Assembly (NCBI RefSeq): GCF_040954645.1
Contig: NC_092813.1
Location: forward strand, 20,953,735 to 21,017,734
DNA from: Diabrotica undecimpunctata
Lineage: Eukaryota; Arthropoda; Insecta; Coleoptera; Chrysomelidae
Direction: 5' to 3'
DNA: 64,000 nt
Below are positions 22,709 through 34,861 of the stretch, in pieces; position 1 is the stretch's first letter, and each line of letters starts with the position of its first letter. The notes under the pieces are model-generated. The model made no database searches. It had not been told where the DNA came from and worked only from the letters and a program-made list of their open reading frames with translations. A program made the translations under genes and the position numbers.

Positions 22709-22721
22709 AATACAATTTAAT
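22709..22721. repeat. LINE A target-site duplication, right
   Basis: AATACAATTTAAT, copy of 14523-14535. Confidence 0.85.
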
Positions 22722-23060
22722 CTAGGTCATTATTGTAACACTTAGGAAGTTCAATTTGACAATATATTATACGGCAATTTATTAAGTTGCAGGTTAATGG
22801 ACGCACAATATTTCACAACTCACAACTAACGGTTTTCACAATATTTCAATTATACACGGTGAAACTATAAAATTTTAAGAAGTTAAGATTAATGTGAGAC
22901 TACAAATTAAAGGATTAATTTGTGATTGAATATATTGGTCATTATATAAAAGAAACAGACGACCAATGGAAAATATCTAAATGCATATAAAATATAAAAT
23001 AATAATAATATAACAATAATCACTAATTCACTTGGTTTTTAAATTATTATCTTACCCGAG
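22722..23060 (-). repeat. Candidate LTR, right piece
   Basis: Continuation of 14322-14522 across LINE A. On the minus strand it follows an Env-like C-terminus, which is where a 3' LTR would be. No clear polypurine tract was seen. Confidence 0.3.
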
Positions 23061-23099
23061 CAGTGCTACCTATAATTTGAATATTTAGAATTTATGATT

Positions 23100-23420
23100 C
23101 AGCTGAACTATCTAATTCAAATCTAAGCTCTTTAAGTGAAACTGATCTAGAAGGACTTTCTCTAAAGTTTTACTTAAATTTGGTTGTGATACTGTATGTC
23201 TAGGAGGTGCTGGATGAGGTTGGATGCAAGAACCTTGATGCCTTTGTTTTCTGGCCCTCTTGGAGTTTTGAGTATATCTGACGACCTTCCACATAATGAC
23301 AATCAACATAACAATAAATATAGTGACTAGTGTCGTGGTTACATGAGGAATCCACTAATGTTTAGCAATGGTTTTTTACGTGTTTTCGGATATATCTTGG
23401 TCAAACTGCTCTGCTCATCT
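23100..23420 (-). pseudogene. Env-like C-terminal fragment (membrane anchor and tail)
   Basis: On the minus strand, two frames give a juxtamembrane stretch (RHNIDIPGDEQSSLTKIYP), then a 20-residue hydrophobic segment near 23270-23335 (VTTTLVTIFIVMLIVIMWKV), a basic cytoplasmic part and a 50-residue tail ending at 23112. This layout is like the Env of insect errantivirus-type elements and of BEL B here, but no diagnostic motif upstream was found. Could also be unrelated. Broken by a frame change near 23340. Confidence 0.35.
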
Positions 23421-24550
23421 CCCGGAATGTCTATATTATGTCTGGGAATGTTGATCCGCTTTTTATCTAGGAGATTCACGTAAGTACCCCCTTATTTCAT
23501 TTTTTTGTAGTTGCCTCAATCGAATCCCCTGGCCATTCACTTATACACGGCCCAGCTACTCCAAATAAAACCTGAGAGCCGTTCACATAAGTTTATTTTG
23601 CTTGCTTTCTGTCCCCCAATTTTCAACCCCCATAATAATATCCTATGTGGTAGGCAAAATATTTCGTTACCTATCCCGGAAAGGACAATATCGTTCGAGT
23701 AGCGTCAAATAAAACTTCCACTAGCATCATCAAACGTGGATTCAACAATATATGCCCACTCCCTCTAGATGATTGAAAGGAGCCTTTCAAGGTGAGGAGT
23801 AGTACACAAATTGCTCGAAGTATTTGTGTAGCGCCGTTCCTGAATTGTTGCCCTTCACTCCTCCACCGGACGAGTCAAAAAAACCAATCAATCAAGGGAC
23901 ACACAGTGACTAATTCATCTCTAGACATTAAGTGTGACAGACGTAAATAGTTTTGTTTTGTATAACCAGTTTTTATATCAATATAGCCATCAAACCACGT
24001 CTATTAATTATTTATTAATCATTAAAAATTCAATTTAATTCTTTCCATTGCGGATATTAAAGAATAACCATAATTATAATAAAAGTAAAATTTAAAAACC
24101 ATTATTCCCGCAAAGGTGCATCGTAAAATATATCCTGTATGTATACTTTACACGCTTTTTAACAAAATTATTTCCAAATCCATTGCCTTGTGTAATATTT
24201 AATACTAAATGTTTTTACACTAAAATGTTAACACAAGTTATTCATCTTAAAAACTAACTTGTCTATTTAGAGATTTGACGTAAACAGCCAACTTTTCTAA
24301 AAGAAAAAGTTACCCAAAATGAGATTTAAATTAAAATCGGATGATAAACAAAAAAGGTATTCCAAAATGAACAATATCACTGTTTTTGAATATTGTTAAT
24401 ATTTTTTTATTAAGTATAAAAATTAGTATTTATTTGAGTCCCGACCTGTAAACATCAATACGAATTAGGCGAAAGTTTATAGTGGTGATTAAAAACGGGC
24501 TCCGGCCGCATTTTTACCATCATTATCGTGTATCAAGTGAATATACTATT
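23421..24550. other. Unassigned sequence
   Basis: Part of it (23480-23900) is less AT-rich than the surroundings and may belong to the Env-bearing element, but I could not identify a domain in any frame. Confidence 0.4.
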
Positions 24551-24560
24551 TATAAACTAT
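24551..24560. repeat. LINE D target-site duplication, left
   Basis: TATAAACTAT, repeated at 26585-26594. Confidence 0.7.
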
Positions 24561-24729
24561 TTTTTTTTTTTTTATTTTAACTTTAACGTGCTCGGCTACT
24601 ATGGCCACTTACACAGGTACTATAACATGAATTTTCATTACACAAACATTAAGTGTTACATTAAGAATATGTTACAATAATACGGAATGATAATAATATG
24701 TTATACAATGTCTAAATTAAAATCTAATT

Positions 24730-25504
24730 ATATTTTTTGATATGTGTTCATCTCTAAGGAATTGTAGCACAGCTTTTATTTGGTCAGGGTTGTTTAGGAT
24801 ATCTCGTACTTCACTTTTGAGTTTGTATTGTAATCTTCTGGCCGAATGTTGATGGCATTCAGTGAGAATATGTTTGATTGTCAAATATGATTGGCAGATT
24901 TAACAAGAGGGACGGATGCTAGAGGACATTAGGTAGCCGTGTGTGAGTTTTAAATGTCCTATCCGAAGTCGTCTTATCACAATGAGATCTCGTCTTGAGA
25001 GGGCTGAATAGTCAAATGTAGGCTGACTGGTTATTGACGGTTGTATTTCGTGTAAGATCGAACGGTTAGAGTTCCAATGCTGCTGCCAAAGGAGTCTGGT
25101 TCTTCTTTTAGTATATGATTTTAGGTCCTTACAAATTTGAATTTTATCGGTGATTTCAGGTGATGCTGTAGCAAGTTTAGCATAGTGATCTGCAGTTTCA
25201 TTGCCTTCTATACCAATATGAGATGGCAGCCAGATTATGGTAACTGTTATGTTTTGGGACAAGATAATTTGGTAAGAGTCTAGGATCTTTTGGACGATTG
25301 GATGATCAGTAAATAGATTTTTGATAGAATGGATTGATGCTAAAGAGTCTGTGCATATGGCAACCTGCTTATTAGGTGGAGATATATGGTTAAAAGCTTG
25401 CAATATACTAAATAATTCGCCAGTATGAACGCTGCTGACGGCTGGTATAAGTGATGGCTTAATTAGTGAATGAGAGGTTGTAACAGAGCAGCCTACTTGT
25501 GTGT
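24730..25504 (-). pseudogene. LINE D RNase H and C-terminal zinc region
   Basis: The 167-codon frame 25403-24900 shows ICTDSLASIHSI, IWLPSHIGIEGNETADHYA and RRLRIGHLKLTHGYL; after a stop at 24900 the zinc region continues with HILTECHQHS, and ends near 24740. The catalytic Asp and the IEGNETAD loop are intact, so this RNase H is nearly complete. Confidence 0.8.
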
Positions 25505-26183
25505 CATTTCTTTAGGCATCCGTGTATAATATTAGGTTGTATTTATTTGTATCTATAATGTCTTTAAATGCATTTATAATGATCTCTTTCGGATGTTTAT
25601 TTTTATCGAAGTTGGTGAGCGAGGTGTTAAATTTGGGCGTGGACATGATCCAAGGAGGAGATGGAGGGAGATAAAGAGGAAGGGTATGTGTAAGAGAGAT
25701 ATCATTAAGTGTCTGTGACACAGGAGAGACCAGCTGTAATCCAATATCTTTAAGGGTGTTCTCAATTATGGAATGTGGAATTGAAGGAGATACGTTAAAT
25801 ATAAGAAGGCGTTTGGCTGGGGTGATAAGTCTTCTGATGGGAACTACTGTAGAGTTGATAGAGATATTTTAATGTGTTTTTAGAAGGTTATCGACAACTG
25901 TAGGCGAGGAAAGATAAATACAGATTCGGTTATTTGGGATACGTGATGCAAAGTTTTTGTTTTTTGGGATAAAAATGTCCCCTATAGCTTTAACATAGTC
26001 AAATAAAACAGTATTTGGAATAGCGTGCATTAAAATGGCTTGCTCCTTACGTGGGAAAGTAGGAGGTGGAGGTTTGGATAAAGTAGCAGCGACATATGAT
26101 TTAATGGGGAGGACTTGTGGAGTTGTGAGGTTTTGATTTGAGTTCATTTTTGTGAGTGTTCCTGAATACCAAAAACACTTCAC
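25505..26183 (-). pseudogene. LINE D ORF1 joined to RNase H linker
   Basis: The frame from 26183 gives MNSNQNLTTPQVLPIKSYV, KEQAILMHAI and FDYVKAIGDIF, the ORF1 N-terminus. After a stop near 25872 the ORF1 motif IRRLITPAKRLLIFNVSPSI continues (25770-25850), matching LINE A ORF1 (ARRLITPNERLLISNV). It passes at about 25710 into THTLPLYLPPSPPWI and YNLILYTDA (25515-25700), which in intact relatives lie between RT and RNase H. The junction removes all of endonuclease and RT. A stop just after TDA opens the next piece. Confidence 0.7.
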
Positions 26184-26584
26184 TTAATTTTTAGTATTGC
26201 AACAGTCGTCCTAGTAGGACACTGTGGATAAAATAATAGGAATATAACAGTTACCTGTATCTGCAGTTTTCCTTCAGTTGAATATAATAATATTATAGTC
26301 CAATAATAATCGCTGTTTCCATAACACACAAAATAATTGGAATTATCACATAATTATAACTATAAGAACTGGTTCGTAAACTGGTAGAAATCGAGAAGGT
26401 AATTAAGACTATACCGTTAGGGCAAGGTAATGTTTACTCGTTGGCTACCTGAATGGGAATCTTGAATACTAATTAATTGTAATATAACTATTAAATACTG
26501 TTTAATATACACACAATTATTAAAAACTAATAGGAAAACTTTTAATTGTCAAGTTTAACTTTGACAGTTATTTGACAATGATGA

Positions 26585-26594
26585 TATAAACTAT
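26585..26594. repeat. LINE D target-site duplication, right
   Basis: TATAAACTAT, copy of 24551-24560. Confidence 0.7.
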
Positions 26595-26732
26595 TTAAAA
26601 ATTAAAATATACAGTTTTAACAATTAAAATGAGTGCTATACCAGATTTATCGGTGAGTGTTCCTTTTTATACTGCTACTGTAAATGGTCAAATAATAAAT
26701 GCTTAATATCAGCAACAGCAAATTCAACCAGA

Positions 26733-28595
26733 ATGCCCAAATGTCCTTTTTCCACAAAATTTACAACCCAATTCAGCACAAATGTTCCTAATCAAGTACT
26801 ATCACAATCTTCCTCAAACTGTCAATACAATCCTAAAATAAATCCCATATTATCTACACCTCAAAATGAAGCTGATGATTCTATTGAGATGACACATACA
26901 TTACAAAGTGAAGAATCTTCAGGGGAAATCAGCGACATTGAGTCATCGGACATCCGTGAATGGCAAACTAAACAACATATTAACAAAAAACGCAAAATTA
27001 ATTCTCCGACACCAACAGAAAATAAAGACACGGTAGTAACCAGCAATAAATTTCAGATTCTACAAAATAAAAACGAAAACGACAACAATAACAGTACAGA
27101 AAATACCAACGAAACTCCAGCAACCTCTAGACTTCCACCAATTTTTATATATTGTGTTACTGAATACAATAAAATGGTTAATAACCTATCGCAAGTAACA
27201 AAAACAGAGACATTTTATTGCACAGCATTAAAAAACAACACGATAAAGATAAATTCCCGGGACTCAGAAACATACCGAAAACTGGTAAGACATTTAAACA
27301 GAAAAAAAATTGTGCATCATAAGTACCAAATGAAAGAGGATAGAGCATACAGAGTTGTAATTCGTAATCTACATCATACAATGCCCATTAATATAATAAA
27401 AAGCGAAATAGAAAAACATGGACATTTAGTACGCAATATTGTAAATATAAAACACAGAGTAAGTAAGAACCCTTTAATGATGTTCTACGTCGATATAGAA
27501 CCTAATCGAAATAATAAAAAAATATATGAAATTCAATTTATAAACAACGCAAAAATAGTTCTTAGACACTCCATGCCCAATAATATGAAAGAACAAATTT
27601 TTAGATGCCATAACTACAAAGCACCAGGCTTCGATATGATCACTGGGCTAATAATAAAAAAATTACCGAGAAAAGCAATTGTTCTACTAACAATGATATA
27701 TAATAGTATCATAAGATTAGCCTACTACTCGATTAATTGGAACTTCACACAAATAATTATGATTAGTAAACCAAATAAACCACCAAATATTACTACTTTA
27801 TATAGACCAATTAGCTTACTTCCAATAATGTCAAAAATCTTAGAAAGACTTCTGCTCCAAAGATTCTCAGAAGACATCGAAATTAATTCAGTGATCCCAA
27901 CACACCAGTTTGGTTTCCGCGAAGCCCATTCAACTCTACAACAGTGTCATAGGATTGTTAAAAACATTAATGTATACCTCGAAGAGAAAAAAATTTGCAT
28001 TGCTGCCTTCCTGGATATAGAACAAGCCTTCGACCGTGTTTGGCATGACGGTCTCCTGTATAAACTTAAGTCATCATTTCCCACTCCTCACTATCTACTC
28101 TTAAAATCATACCTCACAGAACATCACTTTGAAGTCAGATTCCTTACAGAAACCTCTCATTACTATCCCACAAAATCCGGTGTCCCTCAAAGAAGTGTCC
28201 TGGGTCCCCTCCTGTACCTCATATACACTGCTGATATCCCAACAACAAATACGACCACAGTAGACATGTTCGTAGATGACACCGCCATAATATCAATCGA
28301 TGATGACCCCCAAGTGGCATCAGGAAACCTTCAAATACACATGAATCTACTACAAGACTGGATGAATAGATGGAAAATCAAAGTTAACCATACTAAGTCT
28401 AATCAAATTACATTCACCAACAGAAACATCATATGTCCGAGAATCAGACTGAACAACATATTACTACCAGTAAAAACTGAAGTCAAATACCTGGGAATGA
28501 CACTTGATCAAAATCTCACTTGGAAAGCACACATCTTGGTAAAAAAAAACCAAATCAACATGAAAATACGTCAAATGAATTGGCTAATAGGATGA
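26733..28595 (+). pseudogene. LINE E fused ORF1-RT, 620 codons open
   Basis: Residues 1-155 are an Asn/Ser/Thr-rich ORF1 N-terminus. Residues about 190-285 match the Jockey ORF1 nucleic-acid-binding part (KYQMKEDRAYRVVIRNLHHT, and NNAKIVLRHSM with FRCHNY). At about residue 290 (27610) it changes in frame to RT: KAPGFDMITGLIIKKLPRKA, YRPISLLPIMSKILERLLL, FGFREAHSTLQQ, FLDIEQAFDRVWHDGLLY (first catalytic Asp), SGVPQRSVLGPLLY and MFVDDTAI (catalytic Asp pair), KYLGMTLDQNLTW. The ORF1 zinc knuckles and the whole endonuclease are gone. The next frame downstream is cut by a TGA at 28593-28595. Confidence 0.85.
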
Positions 28596-28801
28596 AAATC
28601 ACAGTTATCTACAGATAATAAACTACTCTTGTATAAGTACATTATAAAGCCTATATGGACATACGGAGTGCAACTATGGGGCTGTGCAAAGCCTTCTAAT
28701 ACAAAAATCATTCAGAATGACTCTGGTATACCGTTCGTTGAAGACAAAATCAGCAGACTAACAAGAAATTATTTAAAACATCTGCCAGCCCACCCCAACT
28801 A
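28596..28801 (+). pseudogene. LINE E RT C-terminal remnant
   Basis: The same frame goes on after the TGA with YKYIIKPIWTYGVQLWGCAK, the RT thumb, then jumps near 28710 to an FVEDKISRLTRNYLKHL tail, which in intact relatives is more than 100 residues later. A second deletion is inferred. Ends at TAG 28799-28801. Confidence 0.7.
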
Positions 28802-28985
28802 GGAAGCAAGACAACTACCTACTAAAACCATTTTTGACCATAATTTTATTATATATACAATATTTAAAAATATTTTTTTAATACTATAAAACTGATTTGT
28901 TTAAATTTAGTAAAAGTGTTAGGAAACATTGTTTATAAATAACAATTTAATACTGTTGAGTGTGTAATAAATAAAAAAATAACAA

Positions 28986-29639
28986 TAAAAAGCTACTTAA
29001 GAACAGGTTTGCATATCCCGTAGTTATTAGCTCCTTCGTTTTGGATAATTATGAAATGAAAATACGATAAATATTATTATTTTCAGGTTATGCCCCAGTT
29101 TAAAAAAAACAAAAAATTTAGTCCAGTAGAACCCGAAATATGTTATTTTTTCCGAGCTTTTTATCTCGAAACTGTGTTGAGATTTTATGAAGAGCGCAGC
29201 TGGAACTTTATTCGACTAGGATTAGAAATGTGTAGGAATTCTATCAGATTAATTATTTTTATTTGAATATTAAATAAGTTTAAAATATTATGGGGTTGTA
29301 AATTATTATTAAATTTAGTCAAAATTAAAAATAATTAAAAAATTTTTTGTATAAATTTAATCAGGGTAAAATTATTAATAATTGAATTTTAAATAATTTT
29401 ATTACTTTATCGGGTTTAATATAATATTTAAATTAGAAATTAGTAAATGTAAAAATGGAAAATAGTTTTTTTGACAGTTAAATTAAAATAAACGAATAAA
29501 AAATATAATGTAAATATTTTAAGTGTCAAAAAGCTTACTACGAGAAACAAAACCAACATCGTCCAACACCTTTATTTTATAATATACCCTGAATATTTAG
29601 TTAAAAAATCATTAAAATATAGCGTGGGTAAATTACTCG
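28986..29639. other. Unassigned AT-rich sequence
   Basis: No coding motif or repeat structure recognised. Confidence 0.55.
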
Positions 29640-29840
29640 AAAAATTGAAGCAGGATACCAAAATATAATTGTCGCAAGTAAAAACCGTGCAGTTAAATAG
29701 AGTTTAGACCGATTTAGGGAATTAAAACTCAGAAGATGGTAACCGATTGCGATAAACCAAACAAAATTACGACAGATCTTAGAGCAGGCCTGGATCCACA
29801 AAGGCTTTTTGGGCCATAGAAGATGATATCTTGCATATAT
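29640..29840 (+). pseudogene. RTE-like LINE 3' terminal remnant
   Basis: The stretch RQILEQAWIHKGFLGH (29780-29830) and its DNA (GAGCAGGCCTGGATCCACAA) resemble the terminal codons of RTE-like ORFs and the clearer copy at 33165-33440 (ACAGGCCAAGATCCACAACG). Decayed, with stops in every frame. Confidence 0.4.
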
Positions 29841-30552
29841 TTTTATTTTAAATTGTGTTGTCAAAATTTATTGGTGTGAACATTTAGAAAAATGATTTGC
29901 AAAGTAAAACCACGTTGGTACAAAGGATTATCTTCAAGATATATTTCTGAATAAAATCTGTTAATCAAACATCATGATTATAAAATACACGTTTTGACAA
30001 TTGCAAAAGAACAAGCTAAGAAAAAGAAGAATATTTAACCATAAATAAACCAATTTAGTTAATAATATAAAGGTAAAAATAACCTGAATATATAAAAAAA
30101 TGGGGAAAACAAATAAAAGGAAAGCTAAAATTTACAATAAAAATACTACTGAAAACACAATCATTCATAAAAAAAATTTCTTAATATTTACAGTCATTTG
30201 CTGTCAAATTTGCTATCAAATCCACTTTCCTTCGTGATGTGTCTTTATATTGTATTCTATATACAAAAGTCCCCACAAGGTTTTAGTTAGAGTCTCTCAT
30301 GGTTACCCTGACAAATTTTTACGTAGGAATTTAATATTATTATAGCCGATTCCCTCTGTAAAGAAAAAATACTAAACTTCTAGCCTTCTCCCGATAGATA
30401 ACAAATTACAAATAGTTTATAACTTAACCCAAGTTAAAAAGAGTACCTAACTGGCAGAAATATTTAAAACGTAAGAGTCAAAAATATTATGAATATAAAA
30501 CACAATAAAGAAACTAAAACACAAAGTGTAAATGACAAAGGAAAACTCATTG
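29841..30552. other. Unassigned AT-rich sequence
   Basis: No feature recognised. Confidence 0.55.
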
Positions 30553-32060
30553 CTTAATTTTACGAAAAAGAACTAGAAATTAATACTAAGGAAAATGGGA
30601 AACTATGTTGTAGGGTTCTTATCATATAGAAAAATCAGAATTAAAAATAAAAAAAAGGGTAAATCATATAGAAAAACAAATTTCACTCAGATAATGCCGA
30701 TTAAAACTGCTTACCTACTAAAACAATAAGAAAAATGAATAGATGATGGAAAGAATATTTTTAAAATTTGTGTAGTCATCATGAGAGACAAAAAGAAATA
30801 AATAGTTCTGAACATCAAGAACACTTGGAAGGCAGTAGAAAAAGAAGTGCAGAAGAATTTAAATAAAAAATATGCACTAAAGAAATAAAATGTTCATGAG
30901 CGTGTAACACATGACAGGAAGTATTTCTATAAATATGGTAACAAAGTCTGAACTGAAGAAATATTTACAAAAAATAGACGGTGGGGAAGATGGGGACTAA
31001 TTTATAAAATAGGTGACCAAATGAACTAATATGAAATAAAGTAGATTAAGGATTTAAAAACCACAACAAGTATTACTCTGTAAATTTGGTACTTGATCGC
31101 ATATTAATAATAGCTATCAATAAGAAAGAGCTACATATAATATCTGAAAACATGAAAAAAACTAGCTAAGTATGAAACGACAATAAATAGAATAAAAATA
31201 ATTGTATCTAATACTACCTTAGACAAACATAAAAAGTCCTACTCTTTGTGATATAGTTACTACTATTTGAGAACACCGAAATAGTAGTAGCTTGGAAGTT
31301 TGGATAGAAATGACAGATTTGGTTGGATTTGCAAACTTTTTAAGGAGAAAAAGTTAACATTTTTATATAAACAGATCGATACAAACGGCAGTTGCTTATT
31401 AAAACAATTCGAAAAAAATTTTTTTTTACTGCAAAATTATAGTAAAGTAAGTAAAGTAGAAAACTACTCTAAGCAGAATAACGATACCGAATAATTGCAC
31501 AATTTTGTCATCTTTTTTTTCCATTGCCCTTTCTTTTGACGCCTTTTACGTAAAAATCGGATCAGTTGCAACGAAGAAACGATCTAATGTTCCTTTGGAA
31601 ATGCCTCCATATTTGTTTTTATGTCTTTATATTTTTCATCTCCAAACTTTTAATCAGCTATCTAACGTCACAGTATGACGACATCTTACGACCCACCATA
31701 AACGAGACAAAAATAACCAGAATGGACCTTAGAATCGTCTCGTAAGAAAAAACATGGAACGCATCCACCAAATACGCAGTTCTCTTGCTGTTTTAAAGAG
31801 ACTATAAAGTGTACTTACCCCAAACACTTATGTACAATGAAAATTACATGAAAATCCAGCAGCTTATCAACATATAAATCAAAAATATGTTCTAAGATAA
31901 AATTTATAAAATTAAAGGATTTAAACTTCAATCAAAAGTTAATAACATAATATTAAATAGATGGTATATTTTAAAATATAAGAGATACATTTTAAATTAA
32001 CACAAAAATTAAATAAGAAATTAAAAAATGATTTTAGACTACAAAAAAAATAAAATTTTA
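30553..32060. repeat. Dispersed repeat R, copy 1
   Basis: Subparts are clearly similar to three separated pieces further right: 30553-30735 to 34862-35033, 30755-30800 to 53362-53405, and 31035-32060 to 59188-60290. Shared landmarks include GAGAACACCGAAATAG and ATGTTCCTTTGGAAATGCCT. No coding content recognised. Copy 2 was split by BEL A and LINE F. Confidence 0.8.
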
Positions 32061-32959
32061 GATAAAAATAGTGTTTATAATACACTTACATATAATCGGC
32101 GTACACTAATAATAACCAGATACCCTTTTTGTTAATAATTAGTTTCACCATTATGCTCACGGCTTATCAAAAATGGCAGATGATATATGTTCACAAAAGT
32201 ATACGGTGAATTTGATGACATAAACATGATGACATTTTTTTTGAAAGTACTACAACTGATAAATGCTGTATATAAAAAAGCATACTTTATATAAAAAAAA
32301 TCGACATCAATAAAAACGATAAATTCGGAAAAAATACTTCTCTTTTTTTTCAATAAAAATTTAGAAAGAAGAGAAAAGGAAAAAAAGGGACTCTTAAAGA
32401 GGTTACGTTGAAAAATTAAACTAAGAAAGCTAATAAGTGTGATTAACAATTTTTGGTTGGAAACACTTTGGACCTATATGGAATCGAGACAAGTAAATTT
32501 TTAGATATAGGCATATATTTACACCAAAATAAAATCAATATTTGAATAAAGCAAATCATAAAATAAAATATACAAGTGAAATGAATAATAAAGATGAGGA
32601 TGAAAAAAAAAATTCTATAAAATGTAATGGTGAAAACACTTTCAACTTTAACCCAATAGTAGGTTTAAAGTTTAACCTAAAAGTAAAGAAGAAATATGGA
32701 AAATTATATAAACAGACTGTAAGTTAGATTAGGTTCAATATGATTAGACCCTTAACTCCTCTTCCACTTGACATAAGGGAATAGACATGAAAATAACTAC
32801 CAAAAATGGAGAAATATTAATCATATTGCAATTGGACGTAAAATAAAATTTTATAACTTCTATCACACACAAAAATATACATAATAAATATATTAACGAG
32901 ATTACTTCTAAAAACAATGCGGGATAAGATTAAAACGGGATTACATAAATTTAAATAGA
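32061..32959. other. Unassigned AT-rich sequence
   Basis: Short open frames (32132-32449 minus, 32542-32727 plus) are Lys/Asn- or Phe/Leu-rich composition effects with no motif. Confidence 0.55.
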
Positions 32960-33135
32960 CGATGGCCACAAAGAAAATGAGAAAAAGTACAAGCTAGAAC
33001 TTTTAAAAGAAATTAGGTGGAAAAAAAACTTGAAAGAGATAATCATAGAAACTTAAAACCAAAAGTCAGAAAAAACTGAAACGGCAATGTCTCATAGGAC
33101 AACATTTTTGAAGAAAATTTTAATGAATTATAATC
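32960..33135. repeat. Imperfect direct repeat, copy 1
   Basis: Similar to 33590-33790; both contain CAATGTCTCATAGGACAA. The copies lie on either side of an RTE-like fragment. Confidence 0.75.
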
Positions 33136-33164
33136 AAATATAATCAATGACCGATCCAGATATT

Positions 33165-33440
33165 GTGAAATTCGTTAAAGTGCAGAGGCTTAAATGGGCT
33201 GGACACATTGGTAGGATGTTAGATCACGAATAAACGAAGAGATTAACATTTTTAAAACCAGAGGGCACAAGAAGCAGAGGACGACCACGAATGACATGGA
33301 TTGATGATGTGGAAGAGAACCTCCAGATTCTAAAGGTTAGAAGTTGTAGGGAAGTTGCCAGGAATCGACAGGAGTGGCGACTTTTTTAGAACAGGCCAAG
33401 ATCCACAACGGATTGTCGAGCCACTTATGATAATGATAAT
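33165..33440 (+). pseudogene. RTE-like LINE 3' fragment
   Basis: Reads VKVQRLKWAGHIGRM (33175-33220), then GTRSRGRPRMTWIDDVEENL (33268-33325) and CREVARNRQEW (33345-33380), the standard C-terminus of RTE-like RTs; a TAA at about 33230 interrupts. It ends in TGATAATGATAATCAATAA repeats, typical of RTE 3' ends. ATAATCAAT before and after may be the target-site duplication. Confidence 0.75.
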
Positions 33441-33589
33441 CAATAAAAAGTGGCTTAATGAATAAGGGAACTTAAATATCACCAAATATTGGATAGGATA
33501 TTACTGAGTTAGATCACTTTTAAATCCCATTTTTGGGACTAGCATTAAATCATTTCTTGCTCTGTTAAGATTAAAAGAAGATAACACAA

Positions 33590-33790
33590 ATTTAAATAAA
33601 AGATGGTCATTAACAAAAATAAAAAAAAGTATGAGCTAGAAATTCTAAAAAAATTAGGTAGAAGATAACCTTGAAAGAGGGAATCGAAAAACCTTAAAAA
33701 TAAAGAGAAAAAATTGAAGAAGCAATGTCTCATAGGACAATTGTTTTTAAAGACAATTATAATAATTTTAATCGATTATAATCATTTAAA
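33590..33790. repeat. Imperfect direct repeat, copy 2
   Basis: See 32960-33135. Continues with TGTGGCTTAATGAATAA, also found after the RTE-like fragment near 33450. Confidence 0.75.
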
Positions 33791-34861
33791 AAAAATGTGG
33801 CTTAATGAATAACATAAAACGATTTGAAAAGAAGAATGCAAGATAAAAATGATACATTCAAGTGAAGGGAATACAGAAAAATACAAGAACTAGTCAACTT
33901 AAAAATATAATTACACCAACATTTTATAAGTTAATTTAAAAATAAAAAAAATAAAAATCTTCGAAACCAAAGAAATATTATAACTGATATATACAAATAA
34001 TAAAGAAATATTAATAGATACTTTTAACAAAATATATCAACCAGAAGAAGAGAGATTGAGTAATAGAGTATTTAATAATTAAATAGACTAAACCTCAATG
34101 GTATAATAAAAAGTGGCAGAAAAATTGGACGAGAAATAGATTAGCAGAATACAAAGTTATGTAATTAGAGACTGAACAATAAAACACAATAACTTTTGCC
34201 GTCGTCACCTTGGATTAAAATCAATAATAGAAACAAAATTGGACGAATGAAAGCATAATTTATTATGAAAAAAAAAAACAGGACTAATTATCAATTTTAC
34301 GAAATACCCAAAACTCAAAATTAATAAAATTGGCAATTACTAAAAAATCAGTTAAAAGTAAGTAATAAATAAGGAAAATCATATTTACCCTTAAAATACC
34401 AGCTCTGAGAAAAATGAGATTGTCGAAGATTTGCGTTCGATGTTCGATGTTCGATTTTACACTGAACTAACGGAACAACCAAGAAGCGAAATATTTATAT
34501 GCTAAATAGCTATAGCTATGCCTAATTATGATTCATGTTCCAATTTATTTACATTTAGATATTATAATTACTGAAATCTTCTACGACTTGATCACAAGTA
34601 TTTGAATTGTTTCATGTTGGCAGTTTTTCAAAGCTTACTCAACGATTTTGTCGTGGCTAGCAATAATCAGTTCAGTGATATCAAATATTAACCTAAGGTT
34701 ACATAAAATAAAAGCTATGTAAAAGAGTATCTCTCTTATGCAAAATAGTTATCTTAACGCAAATAATATTCATTCTATATGTAATTAAATATAAAGCTAT
34801 CAAAATCCCATATAATGTACTTTTTGTTCTATTATCAATATTCGGCCCTATCGGCTACATT
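33791..34861. other. Unassigned AT-rich sequence
   Basis: No feature recognised. Confidence 0.55.

Larger units (their letters stand above)
24561..26584 (-). mobile_element. LINE D, internally deleted I-clade LINE
   Basis: A T run at 24561-24573 is the poly(A) tail of a minus-strand LINE; TATAAACTAT flanks both ends. Reading from the right: a 5' UTR of about 400 bp, ORF1 up to its middle motif, then directly the linker before RNase H, RNase H and the C-terminal zinc region. Endonuclease and RT are absent. Total length is about 2.0 kb instead of about 5.4 kb. Confidence 0.8.
26600..28985 (+). mobile_element. LINE E, internally deleted Jockey-clade LINE
   Basis: Contains an ORF1 N-terminal part fused to RT, a shortened RT C-terminus and a 3' end of AATAAATAAAAAAATAACAATAAAAA. 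Two internal deletions reduce it to about 2.4 kb. The left border is near 26600, close to the LINE D duplication; no TSD was found. Related to LINE B. Confidence 0.75.

Noticed and set aside
31300..32727. Short frames at 31300-31494, 32132-32449 and 32542-32727
   Set aside because: Within repeat R or AT-rich DNA, Lys/Asn or Phe/Leu bias, no motif.
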